From Planctomycetota bacterium (GTDB lineage: Bacteria > Planctomycetota > UBA1135 > UBA2386): 64,000 bases of DNA. The number at the start of each line of letters is the position of its first letter. Position 1 is the first letter of the stretch. The stretch covers positions 121,992 through 185,991 of the forward strand of contig JACKIB010000011.1 of assembly GCA_020638695.1 (NCBI GenBank), written 5' to 3'. The position numbers and the translations under genes were made by a program. Positions 10,167 through 20,824 of this stretch are shown in pieces. The notes under the pieces were generated by a model, which had not been told where the DNA came from, ran no database searches, and was given only the letters and a program-made list of their open reading frames with translations.

Positions 10167-11698
10167 CTACTTGCCGGCCTTGGTCAGCGCTTCGAACACG
10201 TCATTGCGCACGTAGAAGCCGAACAGCCCGCAGCGCTCGCCGCCCGGCCAACGCGTCGGCCCGCTCTTGTAGTGCATAAGTGGTAGCCGCTGCGGAACTC
10301 CGGGTTGTTCCACAGTTCGCGATCACCGGGGAAGGGCGGGTCCGGCATGACCTTGGTGGGAACCCAACCCAGGCTGGAACCCAGCTGGATGAACTCGGGG
10401 CGGCGCGACAGCACGTAGGCACCATCGCCCTTCTCGTGCCCTGAATGACCCTTGCCCATGCCTTCCACCTTGCGGTGCGCGATGTGCGAATCGTTGAGCC
10501 CGAGCATGTCGATCGCGCGCATGCGGGAGTAGTAGACCAGCGCCCCGGCACGTTGTTCGCCGCCAACACCGCGCCCCTTCGGCGCATGGATCCGCAGCCA
10601 CCGACCCGCGACCGTGCCGTTGTGCGCGACGACGTCGCCGCGGATGCTCGGCGTGACGCTGGTCAACACCATCATCAGGTTGAACAGCACGCAGCCGATC
10701 ACCACCGGCGTCCGGACCTCCTCACGGTGGGTAGTGAGGGTCATCGCCGCCAACAGGGCCATGACGGGAACCAGCGGCGAGAAGAAGCGGTAGGCCGGCA
10801 TCACGTCGCCACCCACCAGCACGATGTAGCCGGTGAACACCACCAACAACGCCGGGATCACCAGGTAGTCCCGGTCGGCGTTGCGCCAACCACGCCCGAC
10901 CGAGGCCGGCAACAGCAGCAGGGGCAGCAGCGCGAACACCGAGCCGAACACGTAGCCGAACCCCGTTGCACCTGCGCCCAGGTCGAGCCCACTTTGGCAT
11001 AGAACGTGTTCGGAAACAGATACCCCAGTACGACCATCGCCACACGAAGTAGCTGCCGAACACCAGCACCACCGTCGCAGCCGCCAGTTCGAGCGGCCGG
11101 CGGCCGATCGCGGCGCGCAGCAACCAGGCGTCGGCGGCCACCACCATGACCACCAACGCCCCGTCCGGGCGGTTCATGCAGACCAACGCGGCGAGCAGAC
11201 CGAGGCGGATCCAGCGGCCGCGCCGCATATCGGCACCCTTGGCATGCAGGTAGCCGAGCAACAGGGCGGTGACCAGGAGCGCATGGAGCGACGTCTCCAT
11301 GCCGCTCTGCGGCCAAGGAGTGAACGCCCGCAGGTGCCGAGGAGCAGGCACGCATGGCTCGCCGTGCGGCGGTCGATCTGCACCCACCGCCAGCTCTGGT
11401 GCACCAGCACCAGGGTGCCGGCTGCACACGCATAACCGAGGATCAGCGACCAGACGACTGTATCGAGGTTGCAGAGGTGTCCGGCGGCCAGCAGCGCGAC
11501 CCACAGGAACGAGCTGTAGCCCTCGACCGCAGCCTCCCCGGCGTTGAACCGGAGGCCATGACCCTCGACCCAGTTCTCGGCATAGCGGAAGAAGATGAAT
11601 GCGTCATCCAACATCCACGCGCGCAGCATCAACGCGTGCCCAAGCGTGACGAAGCACGCGATGACAAGGGCGAGTTGCGAAAAGCGGTGCTCGGACAT
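10167..11698 (-). CDS. Multi-pass membrane glycosyltransferase-like protein, GT-C type (reading frame broken)
   Basis: About 510 residues once joined. The start MSEHRFSQLALVIACF is followed by the motif DDAFIFFRYAENWVEGHGL and GYSSFLWVALLA. This is the DD-containing first loop of GT-C-fold membrane transferases related to AftB-like proteins. At least eight hydrophobic helices follow, then a soluble C-terminal region. GT-C enzymes use polyprenyl-phosphate sugars on the outer face of the inner membrane. The gene lies just downstream of hddA and gmhB on the same strand, which suggests a part in heptose-containing surface glycans. Breaks occur near 11300, 11030, 10960 and 10275; the last ~35 codons are only recovered after a frame change. 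Confidence 0.6.
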
Positions 11699-11801
11699 CG
11701 CGGGGGGGGGCGGGAAAGACTACCTCGCTGCCCCGCATACAGTGCCCGTCGAATTGCGACGCGCCCGACGGGCCGCGAGTCCGCGCCGCAACCAGCGCGG
11801 C

Positions 11802-12802
11802 TCAGGGTGACGTCGTCAGGATCTTTGCGCCGCCGGTATCGAGGTGGTAGTGCATCCGGCGCAGTCCGTGGCGCCCCATGAACTCGTCGAGCGCAGCATG
11901 ATCCCGCGGTGCGTACACCATGAAGAACCCACCGCCGCCGGCGCCGGACACCTTGCCCCCAACACCCCGAAGCGCTCCTTGATCAATCGGCACAGCGCGT
12001 CGATCCCGGAATGGTGATCTGTGGCGACATGGCGGATTTGTGCGCCCAGTGGCGATCCATCAGCAACCCGAACTCGTCGTAGTTCTCGCTCTCGATCGCC
12101 CCGAGGATCTGCATTCCGATCTCCTTGATCGCCTGCAGACTGTCCCGGACCACCCGTGCGCGCCTCGGTCAGGGTGACGCATCGCCTGGTCCTGGTGCCG
12201 CAGCACATCCGTGACCCGGCCTTGGATGCCGGTATAGTAGAGGTGCGTGTTGGCGACGAAGTCCATCAACGTCGCCGGATTGACCGCGGCGCTGCGCACC
12301 ACGACCGCACCGCTCGGATCGATGTCGAGCACCGTCATTCCGCCGAACGCCGCGAGTACGGATCCTGCTTGCCGACCGTCATTCCGAGTTTGCCGTGCTC
12401 GATCGCGAACGCTTCCTCCGCGAGGTCCTGGAGCGGCACCTCGTCGCGGCGCAGCGCACGCAGCGCTTTCAGCAACGCCACCGTGTAGCAACTCGACGAA
12501 CCGAGACTGGCACCGGCCTTGAGGTCAGCCATCGACGAGATCTCGATCTGCTCGGTCAGCCTGATGTGCTTGAGCGTTTCGCGCGCCAGGTCGTGCTGCA
12601 GCTGATCCGGGTGGTCGACCGTCTCGATCTTGGTGTAGTGGACCCGGATCTTGCGATCGAGCACGGGCGGATTGACCGCCACATGCACATATTTGTCGAT
12701 CGCCATGGCGAACAGGAACCCGCCGTAGCGTTCGTAGAACGAGGGTAGGTCGGTGCCACCACCACCCAATGTCGTGCGGAAGGGCGCGCGGGCGAGGATC
12801 AT
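11802..12802 (-). CDS. hddA: D-glycero-alpha-D-manno-heptose-7-phosphate kinase, GHMP family (reading frame broken)
   Basis: A GHMP-fold kinase starting MILARAPFRTTLGGGGTDLP, with the ATP-binding glycine/serine loop KAGASLGSSSCYTVALL and the C-terminal motif GKVSGAGGGGFFMVYA. The GGGGTDLPSFYERYGG start is characteristic of HddA, which phosphorylates heptose-7-phosphate at C1 in nucleotide-heptose synthesis. Its start overlaps the gmhB stop by four bases (ATGA), so the two heptose steps are translationally coupled. Breaks are visible near 12360, 12160, 12050 and 11960. Function is inferred from family and from its neighbour. Confidence 0.85.
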
Positions 12803-13419
12803 TCGTTCATCATCGCTTCGCGCAGCGAATCGATCACGTGCACGACCGCGCTGGCGTCCACGGCGACGTGCCCCGGACGGAGTTCGGGAGGCGCCTCGAG
12901 GTCGGTCATGCTGCCCTTGGTCAAGAGGATCGTGTCGACGGTGGCCGACCGACCGGCCCGCACGTCACGCAGGTCGCGACACAGCATGAACGAACGCCGC
13001 AACTCCACGCGGTGCACCCGGCCGCCTGGAGGATCAATCCGGGCGACGGTTTGGCACACCGGCAGCCGGTGACCAGTTCCGGCCGCACCGACGCCCCGGG
13101 CACGTAGCGGGCCCGGGGATCGTGTGGACAGAAGAAGAAGCCATCGACGCGCGCCGGCGCGGGCCAACAACATCCTCAGCCGGCCGTGGATCAGGTCGAG
13201 CTTCATCACCGACAGGCGCCCCTGCGCCAGCGCCGGCTGACTGGTCACCACCAACACCAGGTAGCCGCGCTCATTGAGGGCTCGCACCAACTCCGCGGCA
13301 TCGCGCAGCAACACGACGTGCTCGACATCGAGCGGTGGTCCCATCACCCCGCACGCGTCGTCGAACACGAGCGCGTTCAGGATTCCGTCTCTGTCCAGGA
13401 AGACCGCGGGCTTCTGCAA
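12799..13419 (-). CDS. gmhB: D-glycero-D-manno-heptose 1,7-bisphosphate 7-phosphatase, HAD family (reading frame broken)
   Basis: A HAD-superfamily phosphatase with motif I FLDRDGILN near the N-terminus and motif II in LVLVVTSQPALAQG, then a cysteine-containing segment (FCPHDPRARYVPG... TGCRCAKPSPG) like the zinc-binding loop of GmhB. It removes the C7 phosphate after HddA-type phosphorylation. The end ELRRSFMLCRDLRDVRAG corresponds to the usual GDxxDxxAG region, partly degenerate as read. I placed the start at TTG 13419, directly before QKPAVFLDRDG; no ATG lies close upstream in frame. Two breaks lie near 13140 and 13030. It overlaps hddA by four bases. Confidence 0.75.
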   Translation of the reverse strand: MQKPAVFLDRDGILNALVFDDACGVMGPPLDVEHVVLLRDAAELVRALNERGYLVLVVTSQPALAQGRLSVMKLDLIHGRLRMLLARAGARRWLLLLSTRSPGPLRARGVGAAGTGHRLPVCQTVARIDPPGGRVHRVELRRSFMLCRDLRDVRAGRSATVDTILLTKGSMTDLEAPPELRPGHVAVDASAVVHVIDSLREAMMNE

Positions 13420-13556
13420 CGTGGTGTGGTGCGCCGGTTGCGACTCCGTGATTCTACGCCTGCGGGCGCCGCGGTCCAACAGCGTCGATCGATCAGGAGT
13501 TCTCCGGGCGGGCCACGTCGGCACGTGTGCCCGTGGGTCCACGCCGCCGCGAGCGT

Positions 13557-14756
13557 CTACGCAAGCCGCGGCGCGCGCCGGACCGATGCGGGCGGCGGCA
13601 ACCGAACCCAGCGCTTCGACCAGCGCGCCGCCCTGTAGTAGTCCACCCGCCACGGCTCCAGAATGCCCAGCCGGCGCAGCTGTTCGACGTCCGCCACTGG
13701 ATGTTCGAGCTTGGCGAGCTCGAGCATGACCGCGCGCGGCAGCACCAGCGAAGCGTCGACCCCGCGCTCCGCCGCGACGCCCTTGCGCCAGGTCCGGAGC
13801 GCGTCATAGGCCCAACTCTGCTCCTCGCTGAGGAGATCGGTGTCGCGCCGGGTCGGCGAGATCCGGTCCACGGCGAGTGGTCCTGAGTCGATCCCGCGCC
13901 GCACCGCCTCGAGCAGCGCATCGCCATGCCGGTCCAAGAGCTTGGGGCTCACGCTCGCGCAACGGGCGATCGCCTGGCGCGACGTCGGCCGCTGCTCGGC
14001 GATGACCAGCATCACGTCATTGCCGACCACCTTGAACGCCGGCCGATCGAGGCGGTCGGCGATCTGGTGCCGCAGCGCGTAGAGCTCCCGCAACACGCTC
14101 TGCCCCACCGGGTCGAGCCGCTCCCAGCCCTTGACCTTGATGAAGTCGTCGGGGTTGAACACGCGCGGCTCGGGGATCAGTTGCTCGACGCGACGGAACT
14201 CCGCCGCGACTTCGAGCTGAGTGATCTCGGGGCATTCCGCAGCCGGGCGCGCAGATCGGCAGCCAGCGGCAACAGGAAGCGCGTGTCGTAGCGGGCGTAG
14301 TCGAGCTGCCCCTCGGTCAGGGGACGGCAGCCCCAATCGCTCCGCTGCAGACGCTTGTCGAGCGTCACACCGAACGACTCCTGCAGGATCGCCGCCAGCC
14401 CGACGTTCTCCAGTCCCAGCGCCATCGCCACGACCTTGGTGTCGAACAGCGCGGCGAGTTCGAAGGGCATCGTGCGCTTGAGCATCAACAGGTCGAACTC
14501 GGCGTCGTGGAACACCTTCACCACATGCGGATCGGCGAACACCGTACCAGGGGCGCAGATCCAAGCCCACCATGGGGTCGATGATGTAGTCCCGCCGGGC
14601 GGTGCTCACCTGGATCAGGCACAGCCGCTCGTAGTAGGCGAACAGCGGATTGGCCTCGGTGTCGACCGCGATCGCCGGTGCGGCAAAGAGTCGCTCGGCG
14701 AGTTGCTCGAGATGGGACTGAGTTTCGATCCGAATCGGCGGCGGCAGCGGCTCCAT
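13557..14756 (-). CDS. rnd: Ribonuclease D (reading frame broken)
   Basis: A 3'-5' exoribonuclease of the DEDDy type acting on tRNA and other stable RNA ends. The exonuclease domain shows motif I VDTEAN, motif II FHDAEFDLLML and motif III YARYDTRFLLPLA. A C-terminal HRDC domain follows (HQIADRLDRPAFKVVGND, with RPTSRQAIARC). About 400 residues from ATG 14756 (MEPLPPPIRIE). Breaks are near 14560 and 14230. It lies 138 bases upstream of gmhB on the same strand and may be transcribed separately. Confidence 0.9.
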   Translation of the reverse strand: MEPLPPPIRIETQSHLEQLAERLFAAPAIAVDTEANPLFAYYERLCLIQVSTARRDYIIDPMVGLDLRPWYGVRRSACGEGVPRRRVRPVDAQAHDALRTRRAVRHQGRGDGAGTGERRAGGDPAGVVRCDARQASAAERLGLPSPDRGAARLRPLRHALPVAAGCRSARPAAECPEITQLEVAAEFRRVEQLIPEPRVFNPDDFIKVKGWERLDPVGQSVLRELYALRHQIADRLDRPAFKVVGNDVMLVIAEQRPTSRQAIARCASVSPKLLDRHGDALLEAVRRGIDSGPLAVDRISPTRRDTDLLSEEQSWAYDALRTWRKGVAAERGVDASLVLPRAVMLELAKLEHPVADVEQLRRLGILEPWRVDYYRAARWSKRWVRLPPPASVRRAPRLA

Positions 14757-15093
14757 CAGGCACCCTGCCGGTCCGGGGGCGGTGCGGGCTGCCGAGCATC
14801 GTTTGCGTTCTGTCCGCATTCCGCCGGCTCGGATCACCCGCGCTGTCATGCGGTCCATCAAAGCGGGATACCGCGTGCAACGCAAATGCCGTCGACATCG
14901 GAGTCTCGCGAGGCCAGGGGCGCGCGTCCGCGTCGGTGACGGCGGATTGGGGACACCGGAGCGCCGAATCCCGGGCGTCCACGCGCTGGCGGAGCACTCT
15001 TCGAATGGCACGATCCTCACCCCGGCACGCCTTCGTAGTGACACCGTCGCGAGACCGTCACCCACACCCTCGTCCAGCCGAACGATCCCCGCC
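14757..15093. other. Intergenic region between divergent genes
   Basis: The 337 bases between the divergent starts of rnd and the SGNH esterase gene. I see no RNA gene, repeat family member or convincing small ORF. Both promoters must lie here, but I cannot point to clear boxes. Confidence 0.5.
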
Positions 15094-17326
15094 ATGCCTC
15101 CGTTCCCGACCGGGACCGTTCCCTTGCGGTCGCTCGTTCTGGCCATCTGTGGCCTCGCCGCGACGGGCACCGGGCAGGTTTCGCTCATCCCGCTGACGAA
15201 GATGGGCGTGTTCGCCCGCCTGGACACTGCCCAGCCCACCTACGTGGTGCTGTCCGGATCCCCGACGGCGACCGCTGCCGATCCCCTGGCGGTCGCGGTC
15301 GACGAACTCGATGCCACGAAAGCACCGATCGCGCACGCGCGCACCAAGGTCAGCTTGCGGGTGATCGAAGGCTTGCCGATCGCGCGCGTGTTCGAATCCG
15401 GGTTCGTCACGACGCTGACGAATGCACGATCGCGCGCGGTTGGCACGGCAGCGCCGCCGGCGACCTCCGGTGCGCAGATCGTTCCGCACAGTTGGCTGCT
15501 CCGCTACACGGGAACGCCGGGGCAACGGGCACGCGTTCAGTTTCGCCTCCGCAGTTCGGTGGCAGGTTCCGCCACGATCAGCGGGGTCGCCAAGGTGGAC
15601 GTCGGCAACGACAACTCGGTGGAGTTCAACGCGCCCCACTCGACGGGTCCCGCTACATGGGCAACCACACCCTTGCGATCGGCTCGTCCGGGGTGGCCGA
15701 CGTGCGGATCGAGACCGGGGTGCTGCTGACCTCGACGTCGGCCAGTCCAGCCGGCTACAACCTGGTGCTCGACGTCGCGTGCGAGCCGTTGCGCGGCATG
15801 CTCGCCTCGGTGTCGCCATACGGTCCGCTGTGCGGCCCCGAGGTGTTCGGCGTGTCGTGGGAATCCACCACCAACCGGTGGTTGCGGCTGTTGCTCGAGG
15901 GGCGCCGGCCAACACCCCCACGACGTTGATCGCCGGCGTGCAACGGATCCAGCTGCCGTTGCCCGGAGTGACGTGCGAGCTGTTGACCCAGCCGGTGGTG
16001 ATGGTGCCGATGCTCACCAACAGTGTCGGGCGGTTGATCAGCGATCTCGATTCGGGCCCGCTGAACGGCTCCATCGACGCGCGTTTCCAGTTCGCCTCGT
16101 GGCTCGACCAGGGGCGTTCCCTGGCGCTGAGCCGGGCGATCGGGTACCGGGTTTTCGAAGCGAGCGACGCCCCGTTCACCCCGTGCGACGTGAACCACAT
16201 CCTGGTCACCGGACAGAGTCTCGCGATGGGCGGGCTGGGCTCGCCGGTGCAGAGCAAGACGCAGCCGTACGGCAACCTGATGTTCAGCGGCGGGGTTCGC
16301 AGCCTGACCGGCCGACTCTCACCCCTGGTCGAGAGCTTCTGGGAGACACCGAGCAGCGGCATGGCCAACACCGCGAGCCGGCTGTTCCTCGACCACGTCA
16401 ACGATGTGCGGGCGCCCCGCCCGACCAAGGCCCACGACGCCTTGGTGAGCGTCCACGCCCAGCCCGGCCATCCCTACTCCCTGCTGCGCAAGGGGACGCA
16501 ACCGTTCCAGGACGGCATCAACCAGTTCCGGGTCGCGCGACACCTCGCCGATCAGAACAACCAGAGCTACGCGGTGCGCTGCGTCGCGGTGGTGCACGGC
16601 GAGGAAGACCACGCGCGCTACAACGGCACCTACGGTGACGACTTGATCGAATGGCAGCGCGACTACGAGTCCGAGATCCAGTCGCTGGGTCAGACCGAAC
16701 CCGTGCCGCTGCTGCACTCCCAGCTGAGCAGCCACTCGAGCCTGCAGTCGCCGTGGAGCTTCATCCCCGACGAGCAACTGCGCGCGTCCGTGTCGTTCCC
16801 GCGGCGCGTGGTGTTGGTGTGTCCGAAAGCTTACACCTTCGACTACCTGGACGGGGTCCACCTGACCGGAACGGGGTATCGCCACATGGGCGAAGCATGC
16901 ACGGCAAGGTCTACAACCATGTGGTGCTGGAGGGTGGAACGTGGGAACCGCTGCGCCCCGTGACGGTCCGCCTCGAAGGCGCGCAGATCACCGTCCGCTT
17001 CCACGTTCCCGAAACCCCGCTGGTGCTCGACACCACTTCGGTCGTCGACCCCGGCAACTTCGGCTTCGAGTACACCGACAGCAGCCCGACCCCGCCCCGC
17101 ATCCGCAAAGTGAGTCTGGTCGACGAGGACACCATCCGCATCGAACTCGACGCCGCACCGACCGCCGCGGCCAAGTTCGTCCGATACGCGTACCGGCAAG
17201 CCGGGAGCGTTCAGCGGACCGAAGACGGGCGTGCGCGGCAATCTACGCGACTCCGACGACACGCCATCGCTCTACGCCAGCCCGCTGCACAACTGGTGCG
17301 TGCAGTTCAGCTGGCGAATCCGCTGA
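15094..17326 (+). CDS. Secreted SGNH/sialate-O-acetylesterase-like hydrolase with N-terminal beta domain (reading frame broken)
   Basis: ATG 15094 opens a signal peptide (LVLAICGLAATGTGQ). The first ~290 residues are beta-rich without a family I recognise. The second part has esterase block I as HILVTGQSLAMG (catalytic Ser in GQS), a middle segment VAVVHGEEDHARYN, and the Asp-His pair in DGVHLTGTGYRHMGE. These are the landmarks of carbohydrate esterase-like SGNH enzymes (SASA type) that deacetylate glycans. A ~140-residue beta domain follows and ends CVQFSWRIR. Breaks are near 15650, 15900, 16895 and 17230. It is probably periplasmic or extracellular. Confidence 0.7.
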
Positions 17327-17499
17327 CCCGGACTACTCGTGAGCAGCGTCGCGAGTCGGCGCAAGGTTGTTGATGCCAAGGAGAACGGCGGGTTCTGCCC
17401 TGAGGCTGGGTGCCGCCCGTCGATCTGCAGGTTCTGACTTTCGACGAAGCCAGAAGCGACCTTGCCCGATCACGGAAGCTCGGTCATCAATAGTCCGGG
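17327..17499 (+). repeat. Family B palindromic repeat, copy B2
   Basis: Full-length but diverged copy beginning CCCGGACTACTCGTGAGCAG right after the esterase stop (TGA 17324-17326) and ending ATCAATAGTCCGGG, followed by CCAG. Terminal CCCGGACTA pairs with TAGTCCGGG. The inner arms (GCGTCGCGAG, AAGGAGAACGGCGGGTTCTG, TTCGACGAAGCCAGAA) align with the other copies. Confidence 0.85.
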
Positions 17500-17632
17500 C
17501 CAGCCCGGACCGCAGCGTGGAGCAAGTCCGCCCTGAGCACCACGACACCCCACGCGGTTTGCCACCCCGATTCGCCCGCCCCGATTTGCCAGCCAAAGCG
17601 CTTCGTAAGCGGCGGAGCGTAGTGTAGCGTCC

Positions 17633-18383
17633 ATGGATCCGCTTCTCGAAGCGCCGGACGAAGCCATGGTCGCTCCCTTCCGCCCACAACGCTCCTGCTT
17701 GGTCGTGCTCCCCACCTACAACGAGCGGGAGAACCTGGAAGCAGTGATCGCGGCGATCGCGGCCAACCTGGTGACCGACGTGTTGATCGTCGACGACAAC
17801 AGTCCGGACGGCACCGGCGAGTTGGCGGATCGGATGGCCGCGGAGTTCCCGCGGTGCACGTGCTCCACCGCCCGAACAAGCGTGGCCTCGGCACCGCGCA
17901 CATCGACGGCTTCCGCTGGGGCCTGCGCGAGGGCTTCGAGCGCCTGATCCAGATGGACTGCGACTTCAGTCACGATCCGGCGGACTTGCCGCGGTTGGTC
18001 GATGCGTGCGAAACGGCGGATTTGGTGATCGGCAGCCGCTACGTCGACGGCGGCGAGACGCCGGGTGGCCCGCCTCTCGCCGGCTGCTGTCGCGCTGCGC
18101 CAATCTGTACGCCAGCGCGTTCCTCGGCCGCACGGTGCGCGATTGGACTGCGGGATTCCGCTGTGTGCGCAGCGATGTGTTGGCGCGCGCCGACCTCGAC
18201 CGCATCCACGCCACGGGGTTCTCGTTCCAGGTGCAGTTGACCTGGGTAGTGAAGCAGCTGGGTGGTCGGATTCGCGAGGTCCCGGTCCGTTTCGTCGACC
18301 GACGCAAGGGCGAGAGCAAGCTGGATCGGAGCATCGCCCTCGAGGCACTCCGCCTCATCCCTTCGCTGCGCTTCCGCGCTTGA
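17633..18383 (+). CDS. Polyprenol monophosphomannose synthase (reading frame broken)
   Basis: A GT2-family transferase of the dolichol/polyprenol-phosphate mannose synthase type, making a lipid-linked sugar donor from GDP-mannose. Landmarks in order are VVLPTYNERENLEAVI, VDDNSPDGTGELAD, HRPNKRGLGTAHIDGFRWG, the metal-binding MDCDFSHDP, IGSRYVDGG, and the C-terminal VPVRFVDRRKGESKL. About 250 residues, without the C-terminal membrane domain of some homologues. The start MDPLLEAPDEA at ATG 17633 is the first in frame. Breaks are near 17850 and 18065. The GT87-type gene 8 bases downstream is a likely user of the lipid-linked donor. Confidence 0.9.
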
Positions 18384-18390
18384 CCCCGAC

Positions 18391-19685
18391 GTGATCAGAT
18401 ACCCGTGGTTGTCGGCGATCGCCGTCATCCTGCTGGTCACTGCAATCGCCACCGCCGTCAACCTGAAGGCGGGTCGTCTGCAGCATGCGACGAGGGCGAA
18501 GTGCACGTCTACGTGCTCGGCGCCGAGCGGATGCGATCCGGTGCGGAGATCTACCGCCCGGACGATATCAAGCCGTTCACCTACCCACCCGGCATGGCGT
18601 TGATGTTCATGCCGCTCACGCTGCTGCCACACGATGCGGTGCGGCCGCTTTAAGTACGGAGCCAACGCGCTGCTGTTGGTATGGGCGATCGCGTTGGTGC
18701 GGCGCTTGGTGCGACAGCAGGATGCCGCGATCCCCGGGGACCGGCGCGCACAGTGGGCGTTCTGGCTGCTGACCGTCGTGTTGTCGGTGCGCCACGTCGC
18801 CGCGGTGTTCTCCAACCAGAGCAACGACCTGCCGGGGTTCGTGCTGGTCCTGCTCGGCATGACGGGGATGGCTTCCCGCCGCGATTTCGCCGGAGGCTTG
18901 GCGATCGGCCTGGCTGCGGCCAGCAAGGCGACACCGATCCTGTTCCTACCGTTCCTGCTGCTGCTGCGGCGCTTCAGGGCCTCGGCCGGAACCATGGTTG
19001 GCACGTTGCTCGGCTCACTCGCCCCCGACGTGTTGTTTCCGCGGACCGACCACCGCTACTGGGTCGAGTCGTGGTTCTCCACATTCGTCGCCGGCATCAA
19101 CCCGGCAGACGGCGGCAACACCGCAGCGGTCGGCAACGCGTGGAAGGCGTGGAACATCCTCAACCAGAACCTCGCGAGCATGTTCTATCGGCTGTTCACC
19201 GAAGTGGAGCCGATCGCCGACCACACCTTCGACATCAGTCTGTGGCACATGGATCGTGGCGCGCTCGGCCTGCTCACGCTCACCGCCCAACTGGTGGTCG
19301 CGACGGTGCTGATCTACGCGGCGTGGCGGGCACGACACCTCGATGCACCGCGGCAGGCGCTGGGGATCGGATCCCTGTTGGTCTGCGGAATGGTGTTGCT
19401 GTCACCGATGAGCAGCAAGAGCCACTTCTGCGTGTTGGTCGCACCGATCGCGCTGTGCGTGCACGACTTCGTGTTCCGGCGGCGGGACCGTCTGGTCCTC
19501 GTCTGCCTGATGGTGCTGTTCGTCGGCGCGCTGACCAGCAAGGGGTGTTCGGCCGGCGCAGGGGCAACCAACTGCTGGCCCACGGCGCCGTCACTTGGTG
19601 CGCACTGGCAGCGCTCGTCGGCACCACCCGAGTCCTGGTGCGGAACGCCGCACGCCCTGCACTCGGCGGCTCGACCGGCTCGTGA
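18391..19685 (+). CDS. GT87-family (DUF2029) membrane glycosyltransferase (reading frame broken)
   Basis: Starts at GTG 18391, 8 bases after the mannose-phosphate synthase. About 430 residues with around nine hydrophobic helices. Typical GT87 text is visible: EIYRPDDIKPFTYPPGMAL (the conserved Y-x-x-P-F-x-Y-P-P segment of the first loop), a helix with GLAIGLAAASKATPILFLP, and a long loop with NQNLASMFYRLFT. GT87 enzymes transfer mannose or related sugars from polyprenyl phosphate in the periplasm. Together with the upstream gene this forms a donor synthase plus transferase pair. Breaks are near 18480, 18650 and 19550. Confidence 0.75.
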
Positions 19686-19708
19686 ATCGCGGCGCGCTGG
19701 AACGACGC

Positions 19709-19742
19709 GCGATCGCGGCAGCTCGACCCCGAATCGTCCGGG
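19709..19742 (+). repeat. Family B right-end relic
   Basis: GCGATCGCGGCAGCTCGACC with GAATCGTCCGGG and a following CCAG reproduces the right terminus of family B. The left part is gone. It lies between the GT87 gene and the TPR gene. Confidence 0.6.
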
Positions 19743-19762
19743 CCAGGGTCTATCATCGCACC

Positions 19763-20787
19763 ATGCGATTCCCGATCCGCATTCGTCCCGCATTGGCCGC
19801 GGCCATTCTGTGCTGCGCCGCCCCGGCACAGAAGCCCGAGGAACTGGTGGCGAAGGCCCGTCAGTCGATCGACCGGCGCGACTATCGCACCGCCCTGACC
19901 GACCTGAACTCGGCGCTCCGCGGTCAACCGAAATGCGCCGAGGCACTGCGCTGGCGCGGCCACGTGCACACAGTGCTCGGCGGACACGCCGCGGCGTTGC
20001 GGGACCTGGATGCGGCGCTCGCGCTGGACAGCAGCAACAGCTGGGCCTACTACGCCCGCGGCATGGCCAAGCACAACCTCGGCGACATGGCCGCGGCGAT
20101 CGTCGACTACACCGAGTGCCTGCGCCTCGACCCGAACAACTACAAGGCGGTCGAATGGCGCGGGTTCTCGAAAGCGATCCTGGGCGACCACATCGGGGCG
20201 TGGGCCGACTTCACCCGCGGAGTCGCACTCGACCACGACAACCCTGGGTCTACTTCGCCCGGGCCAAGTCCCTGCTGGTGCTGGGTGAGATGCCACACGC
20301 CAAGCGCGACCTGCAGCAGGCGCTTCGGCTCGACCCCAAGGATCCGCACACCCACGCGCAACTCGGCTTCCTCGAGGCGACCTTGGGCGACGAGAAGACC
20401 GCGCTCGCACATTTCGATCGGGCGGTGGCGCTGGACCAGAAGGGGCAGGGAATGCGCCCGCCTGTGGCGCTACTGGCTCCGCGCCAAGATGGGCAAACTC
20501 GGCGAATCGGCATCCCTCGACCTCCCCGAGCGCGGTTGGGCCGGCGACGTCGGACGTGCGCTCGCCGGTGGGTTGACCCCGCACAGTTGTTACAACGCGT
20601 TCCCACCTACGGCGTCGAAGGCGCCGAGTATCGCCAGCGCCGCTGCGAAGCGCATTTCTACTTGGGACTGCGCTCGCTGCTGACGGCACACCCGCACGAG
20701 GCACACGACTTCCTGGTCAAGGCGCTGGTGCGCGGCGATCGAACGATGCCCGAATGGCGGGCTGCGCTGCGGCTGACGCGGAAGTAG
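19763..20787 (+). CDS. Secreted TPR-repeat protein (reading frame broken)
   Basis: ATG 19763 starts a signal peptide (RPALAAAILCCAAPAQ). The mature part is built of about seven tetratricopeptide repeats, for example ALTDLNSALRGQPKCAEALR, AAIVDYTECLRLDPNNYKAV and HAKRDLQQALRLDPKDPHTH. A short C-terminal region contains YRQRRCEAHFYLGL. TPR domains mediate protein contacts; no catalytic motif is visible and the partner is unknown. Total ~341 residues. Breaks near 20245, 20450 and 20580. It is convergent with the molybdopterin gene. Confidence 0.8.
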
Positions 20788-20824
20788 GTGGGGCGACGGC
20801 GGGTCCGGCAGCGCATTCGCGACG

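Noticed and set aside
13493..13927. ORFs in other frames over the end of rnd
   Set aside because: Shadows of the HRDC domain coding region; no independent signal.
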